From NCBI RefSeq assembly GCF_003060865.1, contig NZ_CP028918.1, forward strand, positions 690,001 through 754,000: 64,000 nt of DNA, read 5' to 3'. The notes under the pieces were generated by a model. That model saw only the letters and a program-made list of their open reading frames with translations, did not search any database and was not told the DNA's origin. A program made the translations under genes and the position numbers. How positions within the stretch are numbered: the first letter of the stretch is position 1; every line of letters starts with the position of its first letter. The stretch is from Gemmobacter aquarius (GTDB lineage Bacteria > Pseudomonadota > Alphaproteobacteria > Rhodobacterales > Rhodobacteraceae). Positions 48,522-56,757 of this stretch are shown here, piece after piece.

Positions 48522-50055
48522 CCGTCGCGGATTTCTGAAAGCCGCAGGTGCCGGACTGGCCGCCGCCGCCGCCTTGCCGCGTTTCGCCTGGGCCGCCGAA
48601 GGCGCGACCCTGCGGCTGCGCGTCGTGGCCGATTTCCAGGTGCTCGACCCCTACGGCATCATCGGCGAGCTTGACGACATCATCCCGCGTTGCACCAACG
48701 TGACGCTGGTCCGCCTTGGCGACATGCGCGACGGCAACCAGTGGCGGCCATGGGCTGCCGAAAAGATCGAATGGCTCGACGCCACCCGCCTTGCCTTTAC
48801 CCTGCGCGAGGGGCTGAAATGGACGGGCGATTTCGGCCCCGTCACGGCGGCCGACGTCAAATTCTCGTTCGAGCGGATCGCAGGGTCCGACAGCGCATGG
48901 GCCTACCAGTTCGAAAAGCTCAAAGAGGTCGAGGTGATCGACGACCGCAGCGGCGTGATCCACCTGACCGAACCCTTTGCGCCCTTTCCGGTCATCGCGC
49001 TGCCCTATTATGGCGGCCACATCGTCTGCCAAAAGGCGGTCGAGGCGGCGGGCGGCAGCTACACGACCGAAATCCCCGCACAATGCGGCCCGTATCTTTT
49101 CGACACATGGGAGCAGAACCAGAAGGTCACGCTGAAAGCCAACCCCGACTGGACCGGAGAGAAGCCCGCCTTCGACCGCGTCGAATTCTACATCGTCACC
49201 GACGATCAGGCGGCCGAGCTTGCCTATGAGGCCGATGCCTTCGATTTCACCCGCGTGGCCGTGGGGGCTGCGGCGCAGCTCAAGTCGGCCCTGCCCGCAG
49301 GGGCCGCGATGATCGAGGCCCCCGGCACCCGCTACGCGTGGCTGACGATCAACATGAACGCCGAACCGCTGAAAGACATCCGCGTGCGTCAGGCGATCCA
49401 ATACGCCTATGACGGTCAGGCGGTGCTCGACGGGGCCTATGACGGGTTGGTCGCACGGTCTACCGGCGTGGTGCCGCCCACGTCGGGCTTTGCGCGGCCT
49501 GCCAACCTGATCGCGGCGCGCGATGTCGAAAAGGCCAAGGCGCTTCTGGCCGAGGCCGGGGCCGAGGGGATCGAGCTGAACCTTTACGCCCTGACCGACA
49601 ACACCAGCCAGACCATCGCCCAGATCGTGCAGGCCAACCTTGCCGAGGCGGGCATCACCCTCAACATCCAGCCGGTCGAGGACGCAGCCTATTGGGCGCT
49701 GGGCGACAAGACGGCAGGCGATGGCTACAAGTCGGTCGAACTCGTCTTGATGAACTTTGCCGGTGGCATCGACCCGACCGAAAACCTCGTCTGGTTCCGC
49801 CCCGACCAGATCGGCATCTACAACTGGTCTTTCTTCGACAATCCCGAATATGAAAGTCTGTATCAGGCCTCCACCACCGAACAGGACGCGGGCAAGCGGC
49901 GCGCCATGTTCAACCGGATGGAGGATCTCATGGAGGAGTCGGGTGGTTTCATCTTCATCTGTTTCGAGCCCTATCTGGCCATCCATGACGCGGATATCGT
50001 GCCGGTCATCCTTGCCGACGGGCATCCCGATCCGGTCGCCTTCCGCAGGGTCTGA
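48505..50055 (+). CDS. Opp/Dpp-type binding protein (family 5) with Tat signal
   Basis: A 516-residue extracytoplasmic solute-binding protein. The N-terminus carries a twin-arginine export signal (DRRGFLKAAG, then an alanine-rich core ending AWA), so it is folded before export. The mature protein has the family-5 landmarks of a TFTLREGLKW-like AFTLREGLKWTGDFG segment and VRQAIQYAYDGQAVL. Family 5 proteins bind peptides, nickel, heme and many small organic molecules; the ligand here is presumably the substrate of the upstream enzymes. The ATG at 48505 is chosen because the twin-arginine motif lies seven residues later. Confidence 0.92.
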   Translation: MHWSTDRRGFLKAAGAGLAAAAALPRFAWAAEGATLRLRVVADFQVLDPYGIIGELDDIIPRCTNVTLVRLGDMRDGNQWRPWAAEKIEWLDATRLAFTLREGLKWTGDFGPVTAADVKFSFERIAGSDSAWAYQFEKLKEVEVIDDRSGVIHLTEPFAPFPVIALPYYGGHIVCQKAVEAAGGSYTTEIPAQCGPYLFDTWEQNQKVTLKANPDWTGEKPAFDRVEFYIVTDDQAAELAYEADAFDFTRVAVGAAAQLKSALPAGAAMIEAPGTRYAWLTINMNAEPLKDIRVRQAIQYAYDGQAVLDGAYDGLVARSTGVVPPTSGFARPANLIAARDVEKAKALLAEAGAEGIELNLYALTDNTSQTIAQIVQANLAEAGITLNIQPVEDAAYWALGDKTAGDGYKSVELVLMNFAGGIDPTENLVWFRPDQIGIYNWSFFDNPEYESLYQASTTEQDAGKRRAMFNRMEDLMEESGGFIFICFEPYLAIHDADIVPVILADGHPDPVAFRRV

Positions 50056-50067
50056 CGGGGGGCGCGC

Positions 50068-50658
50068 GTGACGGCACTACCCCGCAAACCTGCCCGCCTG
50101 CCCGCCAAGGACAGGCGGGCGCTTCTGGAGGATGCCGCCCGTGCCTGCATGGCGCGGGGCGGCATCCGCGATTTCACGGTCGACCGGATCGTGGCCGAAG
50201 CGGGCGTGTCACGCGGGCTTATCACGCATCATTTCGGTTCGATGGACGGGCTGATGGTCGCGGTCTACAGCCGCATGTATGACGAATGGATGGCCGCCAT
50301 CTCCCGCCCCGTGCCCGGCCTCACACCGCTCGAAGCGCTGGTCGAGGCGCTGGTTTCGCCCGCGCTGTTCAGCCGCGACGTGCTGAACGTCTGGCTGACG
50401 CTCTGGGGCGAGATCGCCAACAACCCCGTCCTGCGGGCCGAACACCGCGCCCGCTATGGCGGCTACCGCCAGACCATCGCCGATGCCCTGCGCGCCGCCG
50501 CCCCGCCCGATACCGCGATGGATTTCGACGCGGTGGCGTCCGCCTTCATCTGCCTTGTCGACGGGCTTGGCGTGCAGCGTTGCATCGACCCCGATCTTTT
50601 GCCGGAAGCCGCCGCCCGCGCGGCCTGCCGGGCGCTGTTGCAGCCCTATACGCGATGA
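50068..50658 (+). CDS. TetR-family transcriptional regulator (BetI-like)
   Basis: A 196-residue regulator starting at GTG. The helix-turn-helix is FTVDRIVAEAGVSRGLITHHF at about residues 37-57 and a ligand-binding C-terminal domain follows, with the NVWLTLWGEIANNPVL segment that is typical of BetI-type members. BetI controls choline/betaine genes, and its closest kin often sense quaternary amines or fatty acyl compounds. It is last in the operon, 12 bases after the binding-protein gene, and could feed back on the promoter at about 39070. Confidence 0.88.
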   Translation: MTALPRKPARLPAKDRRALLEDAARACMARGGIRDFTVDRIVAEAGVSRGLITHHFGSMDGLMVAVYSRMYDEWMAAISRPVPGLTPLEALVEALVSPALFSRDVLNVWLTLWGEIANNPVLRAEHRARYGGYRQTIADALRAAAPPDTAMDFDAVASAFICLVDGLGVQRCIDPDLLPEAAARAACRALLQPYTR

Positions 50659-51447
50659 TCACGACCGCAGCGCAAAACCGCGTGCGATGTGGTTTCGGAC
50701 GAACCAGATCATCACCAGACCGGGCAGCAGCGATACCACCGTCATCGCCATGACCAGCCCCACATCGGTGCGGAATGTGAAAAGCGCGTTGATCGCCATG
50801 GTGATCGGCTTGCCCGCCGTCACCGTCAGGATGCGGGCAAAGACCACCTCGACCCAAGAGAACATGAAGCAGAAGAACGCCGCCACCCCGATACCGGGCG
50901 CGATTGCGGGGATCAGGTGACGCACGAAGAACGACGGCAGGGTATGGCCGTCGATGAAAGCCGTCTCGTCCAGTTCCTTTGGCACGGCCGCGATGAAGGT
51001 CTCCAATATCCAGATCGCGATGGGCAGGTTGAACAGGCAATGCACCAGCGCGATGCCGAGCGGGCTGTTCACCAGCCCGAAGCGCGAGAACAGGATGAAG
51101 ATCGGCAAGGACAGCACCACCGGCGGCGTGGCGCGAAACGCCAGCAGCAGGAACAGGAAATGCCGGTCGCCCGCGAATTCGTACCGCGCCAGCGCATAGG
51201 CCGCCGGCAGTGCCACCGCGATGCACAGGGCCACGTTCAGCGTCACATAGATCGCCGAATTGCCGATGGATGCGGTCAGCGCGGGCGTCTGCCAGATGGT
51301 GGCATAGTTCATCAGCGTGAATTGCCCGACCTCCATCCCGTCACGCGGCAGGGTGGACATGAAGCTGAGCAGGAATGTCTGCGCCAAGGGCAGCAGGATG
51401 AACAGGCCCAGCGCCGCGAACAGCCCAAGGCGCGGCAGAACCCTCAT
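50659..51447 (-). CDS. GlpQ-like sugar-type ABC permease (orphan pair, second gene)
   Basis: A 262-residue inner-membrane permease. It is strongly similar to GlpQ of this window: the coupling loop is KELDETAFIDGHTLPSFFVR and GVAAFFCFMFSWVE is identical in both. Six helices are predicted. The ATG at 51447 overlaps the partner gene's stop; the longer frame to 51858 is unsupported. Its end abuts the TetR stop with no gap (convergent). No binding protein or ATPase is adjacent. Confidence 0.9.
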   Translation of the reverse strand: MRVLPRLGLFAALGLFILLPLAQTFLLSFMSTLPRDGMEVGQFTLMNYATIWQTPALTASIGNSAIYVTLNVALCIAVALPAAYALARYEFAGDRHFLFLLLAFRATPPVVLSLPIFILFSRFGLVNSPLGIALVHCLFNLPIAIWILETFIAAVPKELDETAFIDGHTLPSFFVRHLIPAIAPGIGVAAFFCFMFSWVEVVFARILTVTAGKPITMAINALFTFRTDVGLVMAMTVVSLLPGLVMIWFVRNHIARGFALRS

Positions 51448-52316
51448 GCCCCCCGCGCCTCGCGCGCGGCGTTGATGCGGACAAAGGACCAGATCACGGT
51501 CAGCACGATGCCGAAATAGACCATCGACCGCGCCGCAGCCGAGCCATAGTTGAACGATTTGATCTCTTCGCCCAGATCGATGGCGAGGAAATGCGTGGCC
51601 ATATCCGGCCCGCCCGCGTTGATGCCGAAAGCCTCGGTATAGATCATGAAGCTGTCGACGAAGCGCAGCAGCAGCACCACGCCCAGCGCGGGCGCGATGC
51701 GCGGCAACTCGATGAAGCGGAACACCGCGAGGCGCGAGGCCCCGTCGATCGCGGCGGCGCGGTATTGTTCCGGCGGGATAGACGACAGCCCCGCATAGGA
51801 CAGGATCACGACCAGCCCCAGCCAGTGCCATGTGTCCATCGTCACCAGCAAGATCCACGTATGCGCGGCGTTGAACTTCCAGTCGAAGCCGATGCCCAAA
51901 GCGACCAGCGCCTGCCCGACCAGCCCCGTTTCAGGGTTGACCAGCCCCAGCCACATGCCCCCGATCAGGTTCCACGGCACCACCAGCGGCAAGGCGACCA
52001 GCATCAGACCCAGAACCGCCGCCCGCCCCGTGCGCCGCAAGGCCAGCGCCACCGCCAGCCCCAGCGGCACCTGCACCGACAGCACCACCGCCGAAAACAT
52101 CAGGCTCCGCCCGAGGCTGGCATGGAACCGCGGACTGGTGATGATCGCATGATACCATTCCGGCCCGACCCACAGCACATCCTGCAAGGAAAAGATGTCG
52201 TGCAGCGAATAGTTGAACACCGCGACCAGCGGCACCACGCCCACCACGGCCATCAGCAGGGCGGCGGGCAGCATCAAAAACCATGCGGCATTGGAATAGG
52301 GCTTGGTACGGTGCAT
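51444..52316 (-). CDS. GlpP-like sugar-type ABC permease (orphan pair, first gene)
   Basis: A 290-residue permease paralogous to GlpP: WFLMLP, the NYSLHDIFSLQ segment, the PRFHASLGRSLMFS segment and RLAVFRFIELPRIAP align position by position. The coupling helix is in AAAIDGASRLAVFRFIELPR. Six helices are predicted. The ATG at 52316 starts the family N-terminus; the frame upstream to 52418 is unsupported. It is followed by its partner with a 4-base overlap and divergent from galM. Substrate unknown, possibly polyol. Confidence 0.9.
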   Translation of the reverse strand: MHRTKPYSNAAWFLMLPAALLMAVVGVVPLVAVFNYSLHDIFSLQDVLWVGPEWYHAIITSPRFHASLGRSLMFSAVVLSVQVPLGLAVALALRRTGRAAVLGLMLVALPLVVPWNLIGGMWLGLVNPETGLVGQALVALGIGFDWKFNAAHTWILLVTMDTWHWLGLVVILSYAGLSSIPPEQYRAAAIDGASRLAVFRFIELPRIAPALGVVLLLRFVDSFMIYTEAFGINAGGPDMATHFLAIDLGEEIKSFNYGSAAARSMVYFGIVLTVIWSFVRINAAREARGA

Positions 52317-52417
52317 CGGCGTCAGTTCAGCATGGAACGGGGGCAGGGCGCAACCGCCAAGGGGAACAGGGTGCCACCGCAAGGCGCTGGGCTTGCGGCA
52401 ACTAGGGCGGGGCGGCA

Positions 52418-53416
52418 ATGCAGGATTTCGGTGACACAGCCCAAGGCAGGGCGCAGCTTTTCACCATCACCGACGGGCGCGACCATGTCGCACGGCTTAC
52501 GGACTATGGCGCAAGGCTCGTGCAGCTATGGACACCGGGGCGGGGCGGCGCACCCGCCGATATCGTGCTAGGCCATGACAGCGTCGCGGGCTACCTCGCC
52601 CCGCCGCGCAGCTATTTCGGCGCGACCTGCGGGCGCTATGCCAACCGCATCGCGGGCGGGCGCTTTACGCTCGACGGTCTGCCCGTGCAACTCGACCGGA
52701 ACGAGGGCGCGAACCACCTCCACGGCGGCGCGGGCGGGTTCGACGCGCAGCTTTGGGCGGTGGTTGACGCGACAGGGCAGGGCGTGACCTTCACGCTCCA
52801 TTCCCCCGATGGCGACATGGGCTATCCCGCAGTCCTTGACGTGACGGCGCGCTATGAATTCGTGGCCCCCGCCACGCTCGCCATCACCATGACCGCCCAC
52901 GCCAAGGGCGGCGATACCATCGTGAACATGGTCAACCACGCCTATTTCAACCTTGCCGGACAGGGCACGGGCAGCATCGCCCCGCAGCTCTTGCAGGTCG
53001 CCGCCAACAGCTACTTGCCCGTCGACAAGGCCCTGATCCCCACGGGCGACCCGCGCCCCGTCAGCGGGACCACCTATGACTTTCGAACACCCAGGCCCAT
53101 CGGAACCACTCCTTACGACCATAACCTTTGCCTTGATCCCACCTCCGGCCCCGCCGTGACGGCAATCGACCCCGCCTCGGGGCGCGGGCTGACGCTTGCC
53201 ACCAACCAGCCCGGCGTGCAGCTCTATACCGGCGCCTCCATCCCCCAAGGCCTGCGCGGGAAAGAGGGCCGCAGTTACGGCCCCCTTGGCGGCTTCACGC
53301 TCGAGTCGCAGATCTGGCCCGATGCGCCGAACCGCCCCGCCTTTCCGCAAGCCCGCCTAAACCCGGGCGAGACCTATCGCCACGAGATGCGCTACCGCTT
53401 CTTCGTTCAGCCCTGA
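52418..53416 (+). CDS. galM: Galactose mutarotase (aldose 1-epimerase)
   Basis: A 332-residue cytosolic enzyme that interconverts alpha- and beta-aldoses, feeding the Leloir route with galE. The catalytic histidine is in MVNHAYFNLAGQG, the substrate aspartate in YDHNLCLDP, and the catalytic glutamate in GGFTLESQIWPDAPN; the GATCGRYANRIAGGRF segment is typical. It is alone on its strand, divergent from the orphan permeases. Confidence 0.94.
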   Translation: MQDFGDTAQGRAQLFTITDGRDHVARLTDYGARLVQLWTPGRGGAPADIVLGHDSVAGYLAPPRSYFGATCGRYANRIAGGRFTLDGLPVQLDRNEGANHLHGGAGGFDAQLWAVVDATGQGVTFTLHSPDGDMGYPAVLDVTARYEFVAPATLAITMTAHAKGGDTIVNMVNHAYFNLAGQGTGSIAPQLLQVAANSYLPVDKALIPTGDPRPVSGTTYDFRTPRPIGTTPYDHNLCLDPTSGPAVTAIDPASGRGLTLATNQPGVQLYTGASIPQGLRGKEGRSYGPLGGFTLESQIWPDAPNRPAFPQARLNPGETYRHEMRYRFFVQP

Positions 53417-53604
53417 TCGGAGGTCTTGGGCGGGGGACTGCCCGATTTGGTGGCGCTGCCCTTCTTGGTGCGGTCCTCGAAATGCGGATCGTCGCCTTGC
53501 AGTTTTTCACCCTCGCGCATTTGCCCGCCGCCGCCCTGATATGTCTGGCCGGGGGTGTTGTTGCCGCTGCGTCTGGATGTGTTGGCGTTGTCTTTGTTGC
53601 TCAT
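53407..53604 (-). CDS. Small hydrophilic protein of unknown function
   Basis: A 65-residue, highly charged, glycine-rich product with no predicted fold: MSNKDNANTSRRSGNNTPGQ at the start and a GDDPHFEDRTKKG segment. The start has an AAAGGG site nine bases upstream and no competing frame is convincing. The last 10 bases overlap the galM end on the other strand. I do not recognise a family; composition resembles small stress-type or disordered proteins. Confidence 0.6.
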   Translation of the reverse strand: MSNKDNANTSRRSGNNTPGQTYQGGGGQMREGEKLQGDDPHFEDRTKKGSATKSGSPPPKTSDQG

Positions 53605-53657
53605 GGTGTGCCCTTTCGCATGGACAGGCCCAACCGCCTGCGCGCGCCGCTGTTCCC

Positions 53658-54049
53658 CTACCCGGCCCTATGGCACACGAGGCACAGCTTGTTCCCGTCA
53701 GGATCGCGCATATAGGCACCGTAGTAATCGGCATGGTATTCGGGCCGCAGCCCCGCAGCGCCCGCGTCGGTTCCGCCTGCGGCCAGCCCCGCCGCATGGG
53801 CCGCCCGCACCGCCTTGCGGGTCGCGCAGTCGAAAGCCAGCATCGCGCCATTGCCCGCCGTTGCGGGTCGCCCGTCGAACGGGGCGGTCAGCACGAAAAG
53901 CGGACGCCCGCCCCCGCAGGCTGCCACCCCGCCCAAGGGCGCGCCGCATCGACAAAGCGGGGTTCATGGCCAAGCACCGACATCACCGCCGACCAGAACC
54001 GCAACGCGCGGTCAAAGTCGTTGGTGCCAAGGGTGGCATGGCTGAACAA
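53658..54049 (-). pseudogene. Glyoxalase/VOC-family protein with a one-base frameshift
   Basis: The TTG at 54049 (after a GGAGG site) starts FSHATLGTNDFDRALRFWSA, a typical first strand-helix of the VOC fold. This frame runs to PWAGWQPAG and then meets a stop, while the rest of the domain (RPLFVLTAPFDGRPATAGNG, then AHAAGLAAGGTDAG, AYMRDPDGNKLCLVCH) is in the neighbouring frame. Adding one base to the run of five C (plus strand, 53911-53915) restores an uninterrupted domain of about 130 residues. It could be a real mutation or a homopolymer sequencing error. The family includes metal-dependent lyases and resistance proteins. Confidence 0.8.
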
Positions 54050-54090
54050 GGGCTTCCTCCGTTGCGGACCGCTGGCACGACTTTCGACAG

Positions 54091-54177
54091 TCGCCCCCCG
54101 CCCCGCAAGGGGCATTCGCGCCCCCCGCCCCGCAAGGGGCATTTGCGCCCCCGCCCCGCAAGGGGCATTCGCGTCTA
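54091..54177. repeat. Three tandem copies of a 26-27-base hairpin repeat
   Basis: A unit containing gccccgcaaggggc, in which gcccc pairs with ggggc around the gcaa tetraloop, occurs at about 54100, 54127 and 54153, spaced 27 and 26 bases. The array lies between the frameshifted VOC gene and the end of the next minus-strand gene, where it may act as a terminator or mRNA-stabilising element. Confidence 0.85.
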
Positions 54178-54633
54178 GCGCAGCGCGGGACGGCGCGTCA
54201 CATAGGCCGTCGACGCGTCGCGCAGCACCGGACCCAGACTGTAGATCCGCTCCATCACGGTATCGACCGCCTTGATCAGATTTCGCGCCTCGCTGCGGCG
54301 CTGGTCATGCGGCAGGCTCTTGCAGCCTTCGACCAGACGGCGCGCGGCAACCAGGGCTGCGATGCCCTGTCCGGTCTGCGCCGCATCGAGCCGTTCGATC
54401 CGCCGGACGGCGCGCTCGAAATACTCCTCGTTTTCGGTATCGACGCCGAAAACGCGGTCGATATCGCTGGCCGTCTCGTCCAGAAAGGCAAGGCGCGTGT
54501 CGTCGAACAGGAAATAGGCCGCCATCTGCAAGTGCGATTTGGTCATCGGCACCGACGCCTTGCCCTTGGCCGCTTCCAGACGGAAATTTTCGGCTGCTTT
54601 GCGAAGGGTCGTTTCCGGATCGTTGTTGAACAT
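54175..54633 (-). CDS. Hypothetical cytosolic protein
   Basis: A 152-residue, mostly helical, charged product. Segments such as RKAAENFRLEAAKGKASVPM, HLQMAAYFLFDDTRLAFLDE and RAVRRIERLDAAQTGQG suggest a small helical bundle. No signal, membrane span or known motif. The ATG at 54633 has a GAGGT site; the frame reaches 54792 but that part lacks support. It is not obviously linked to its neighbours. The 240 bases between its start and the hom end hold no gene I can support. Confidence 0.65.
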   Translation of the reverse strand: MFNNDPETTLRKAAENFRLEAAKGKASVPMTKSHLQMAAYFLFDDTRLAFLDETASDIDRVFGVDTENEEYFERAVRRIERLDAAQTGQGIAALVAARRLVEGCKSLPHDQRRSEARNLIKAVDTVMERIYSLGPVLRDASTAYVTRRPALR

Positions 54634-54873
54634 GGCTTTACCTCGTGTACCCGCAGGCCAAAACGGCGGACCTGCATACGCACCGAAAACCCTTTGCGGA
54701 TCAACGATCCCGGTTTGCGGGGCGCACGATCCGTGTGGTCTTCTGCACCAAAGACCATAGACAAAGCGTTGCACGGCGTAAGCTGTTCGCATGGATGCAG
54801 GACAGGCACCGGTCTGTAACGCAGACTTTACGGCTGTAACGCGGATGCGACGCTTTTGGCGCGTCGGGCCGTA

Positions 54874-56166
54874 TCAGACCTCTTCGATGCGGATCGCCAC
54901 GGCGGCACCCTGCACCACGCCGGTCACCGGAAAGGCCGCCAGAGCATGGGCGATATCGGCGGGTGCGGCCTTATGCGTGACGATCAGCACGACGGCGTTG
55001 TCATCCTCGCCGGGTTGGTTGATCTGGCGCATCTGGTCGATGGAAATGCCCGCCTCGCCCAGACAGGTCGCGACCTTGGCCAGCGCACCGGGTTTGTCCA
55101 GCAGCGTCATACGCAGGTAATAGGGTGCAGGGGTGGCCGATTTCGCGGGGATCGCCGCGACAAGGCTGGTCGCAGGCCGCCCGAATGTCGCGGTCCGTAC
55201 ACCGCGCGCGATGTCCATCACATCGCCCATCACCGCGCTTGCCGTCGGCCCCTCGCCAGCGCCCGGCCCGCGCAGCACGATCTGCCCGACCGCGTCGCCC
55301 TCGAGCACCACCATGTTGGTGCCGCCCTGCAACTGCCCCAGCGGGCTTTCGGCGGGGACAAGGCAAGGCGTCATGCGCTGCTCGAGCCCGCGCCCCGTCA
55401 TCTGCGCCACGCCAAGCAGCTTGATGTGATAGCCCATGTCGTCGGCCATGCGGATATCGTCGATCGACACGTTGCCGATGCCCTCCAGCTCGACCGCGTC
55501 GAAACTGACCCGCGTGCCAAAGGCGATGGCGGCGAGAAGCGACAGCTTGTGCCCCGCATCGATGCCGCCCACGTCAAGGTTCGGGTCGGCCTCCAGATAG
55601 CCCAGTTGGCGGGCTTCCTCGAACACCGTCTCGTAGGGCAGGCCCGCATTGGCCATCCGCGTCAGGATATAGTTGCAGGTGCCGTTCATCACCCCCATCA
55701 CGCGGCGCATCTGGTTGGCGGCAAGCCCTTCGGTCAGGGCCTTGATCACCGGAATTCCGCCCGCCACCGCCGCTTCGAAGCGGATCACGCGACCCGCCGC
55801 TTCCGCCGCTTCGGCCAATGCCTGCCCGTGATGGGCCAAAAGCGCCTTGTTGGCGGTGACAACATCCTTGCCTGCCGCAATCGCGGCCTCGGTCGCCAGC
55901 TTTGCCGGGCCTTCCGACCCGCCCATCACCTCGATGAACACATCGACATCGTCACGCTCCGCCAGCGCCACGGGATCGGTTTCCCATGCGTAACCCGACA
56001 GGTCGGCGTCGCGGGCCTTGGCGCGGTCCCGCGCCGAGACGGCGGTGATGACGACAGGCCGTCCCGCACGGGCGGCCAGCAGGTCGGCATGGCGCTGGAC
56101 GATCTTGACCACGCCTATCCCCACGGTTCCCAGACCGGCAAGACCAAGGCGGAGAGGGGCTGGCAT
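54874..56166 (-). CDS. hom: Homoserine dehydrogenase
   Basis: A 430-residue enzyme that reduces aspartate semialdehyde to homoserine for threonine, methionine and isoleucine synthesis. The NAD(P) site is LRLGLAGLGTVGIGVV; the catalytic region includes VMNGTCNYILTRM, GYLEADPNLDVGGIDAGHKL with the active aspartates and lysine, and a C-terminal ACT domain (about 350-430, YYLRMTLLDKPGALAKVA) for feedback by threonine. The ATG at 56166 starts the Rossmann strand. Confidence 0.95.
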   Translation of the reverse strand: MPAPLRLGLAGLGTVGIGVVKIVQRHADLLAARAGRPVVITAVSARDRAKARDADLSGYAWETDPVALAERDDVDVFIEVMGGSEGPAKLATEAAIAAGKDVVTANKALLAHHGQALAEAAEAAGRVIRFEAAVAGGIPVIKALTEGLAANQMRRVMGVMNGTCNYILTRMANAGLPYETVFEEARQLGYLEADPNLDVGGIDAGHKLSLLAAIAFGTRVSFDAVELEGIGNVSIDDIRMADDMGYHIKLLGVAQMTGRGLEQRMTPCLVPAESPLGQLQGGTNMVVLEGDAVGQIVLRGPGAGEGPTASAVMGDVMDIARGVRTATFGRPATSLVAAIPAKSATPAPYYLRMTLLDKPGALAKVATCLGEAGISIDQMRQINQPGEDDNAVVLIVTHKAAPADIAHALAAFPVTGVVQGAAVAIRIEEV

Positions 56167-56265
56167 GGGAAGGCTCCATCGGCTGGGCATGAACCCGCAT
56201 CTGTTAGCCTGTTGCGATACTCCTTGCAACGCGACGGGCGGCAGAAAGCGCGGCGTTCGGTGCGG

Positions 56266-56475
56266 TCATGGTGCTGCACGGGCGCGCAGGTCGGCACCCC
56301 TTGCGGCCAGCGCCGCGGCTGTCTCGGCCGAGACGGCCGGTTCGGGGGCGGCCAGCACCTCGTCCAGCGGCACAAGCGGCGGGCGCGGCGCTGCGGGTGC
56401 GGGCGTGTCGACACCGGCAAGGCCGCAGCCCGACAGCAGGGCTGCAAGAAGAATAGGCAAAAAGGCGGGGCGCAT
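56266..56475 (-). CDS. Small lipoprotein
   Basis: A 69-residue product whose first 17 residues form a lipoprotein signal, AFLPILLAALLSGC, with an LSGC lipobox. The mature part is alanine/proline-rich with an acidic stretch and may be unstructured or a short surface peptide. The start at 56475 was chosen because the hydrophobic core begins there; an ATG at 56487 is also possible. No family recognised. Confidence 0.6.
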   Translation of the reverse strand: MRPAFLPILLAALLSGCGLAGVDTPAPAAPRPPLVPLDEVLAAPEPAVSAETAAALAARGADLRARAAP

Positions 56476-56558
56476 GTTGGCTCGCATATCGGGGAGGGGC
56501 CAGAATAGCGCGGCTGGCGCGCCCTGTCTTGCCCTATACGTTCTTACCTTAGGGCAGA

Positions 56559-56605
56559 GCGGAATTTGACGCAAATTCCGCGACGGAATTTGACGCAAAT
56601 TCCGC
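56559..56605. repeat. Tandem pair of identical palindromic hairpins (ACG loop)
   Basis: Two copies of cggaatttg-acg-caaattccg at 56560-56580 and 56584-56604, each a perfect 9-bp stem with a three-base loop. They lie between the lipoprotein gene and the pirin gene. Confidence 0.9.
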
Positions 56606-56700
56606 GCCCGCCCGCCACAGGCGTCGCGCGCGGCGTCTGGTCGATGTGGCCGGGAAAGCGCGGCACCGGTCACCTTGCCCGCAATCTCAGGACCGGGGCA

Positions 56701-56747
56701 GCGGAAAATGCGTCATTTTCCGGCGCGGAATTTGCGTCAAATTCCGC
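56701..56747. repeat. Pair of palindromic hairpins in inverted orientation (CGT loop)
   Basis: cggaaaatg-cgt-cattttccg at 56702-56722 and cggaatttg-cgt-caaattccg at 56726-56746. The second is the reverse complement of the upstream units (loop CGT instead of ACG). Together the four hairpins flank about 95 bases without a gene, 11 bases from the pirin stop. Confidence 0.9.
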
Positions 56748-56757
56748 TTCCCCCGGC

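Noticed and set aside
48148..50025. A 625-codon minus-strand frame opposite the binding-protein gene
   Set aside because: Shadow frame; the plus-strand protein has a Tat signal and family-5 features.
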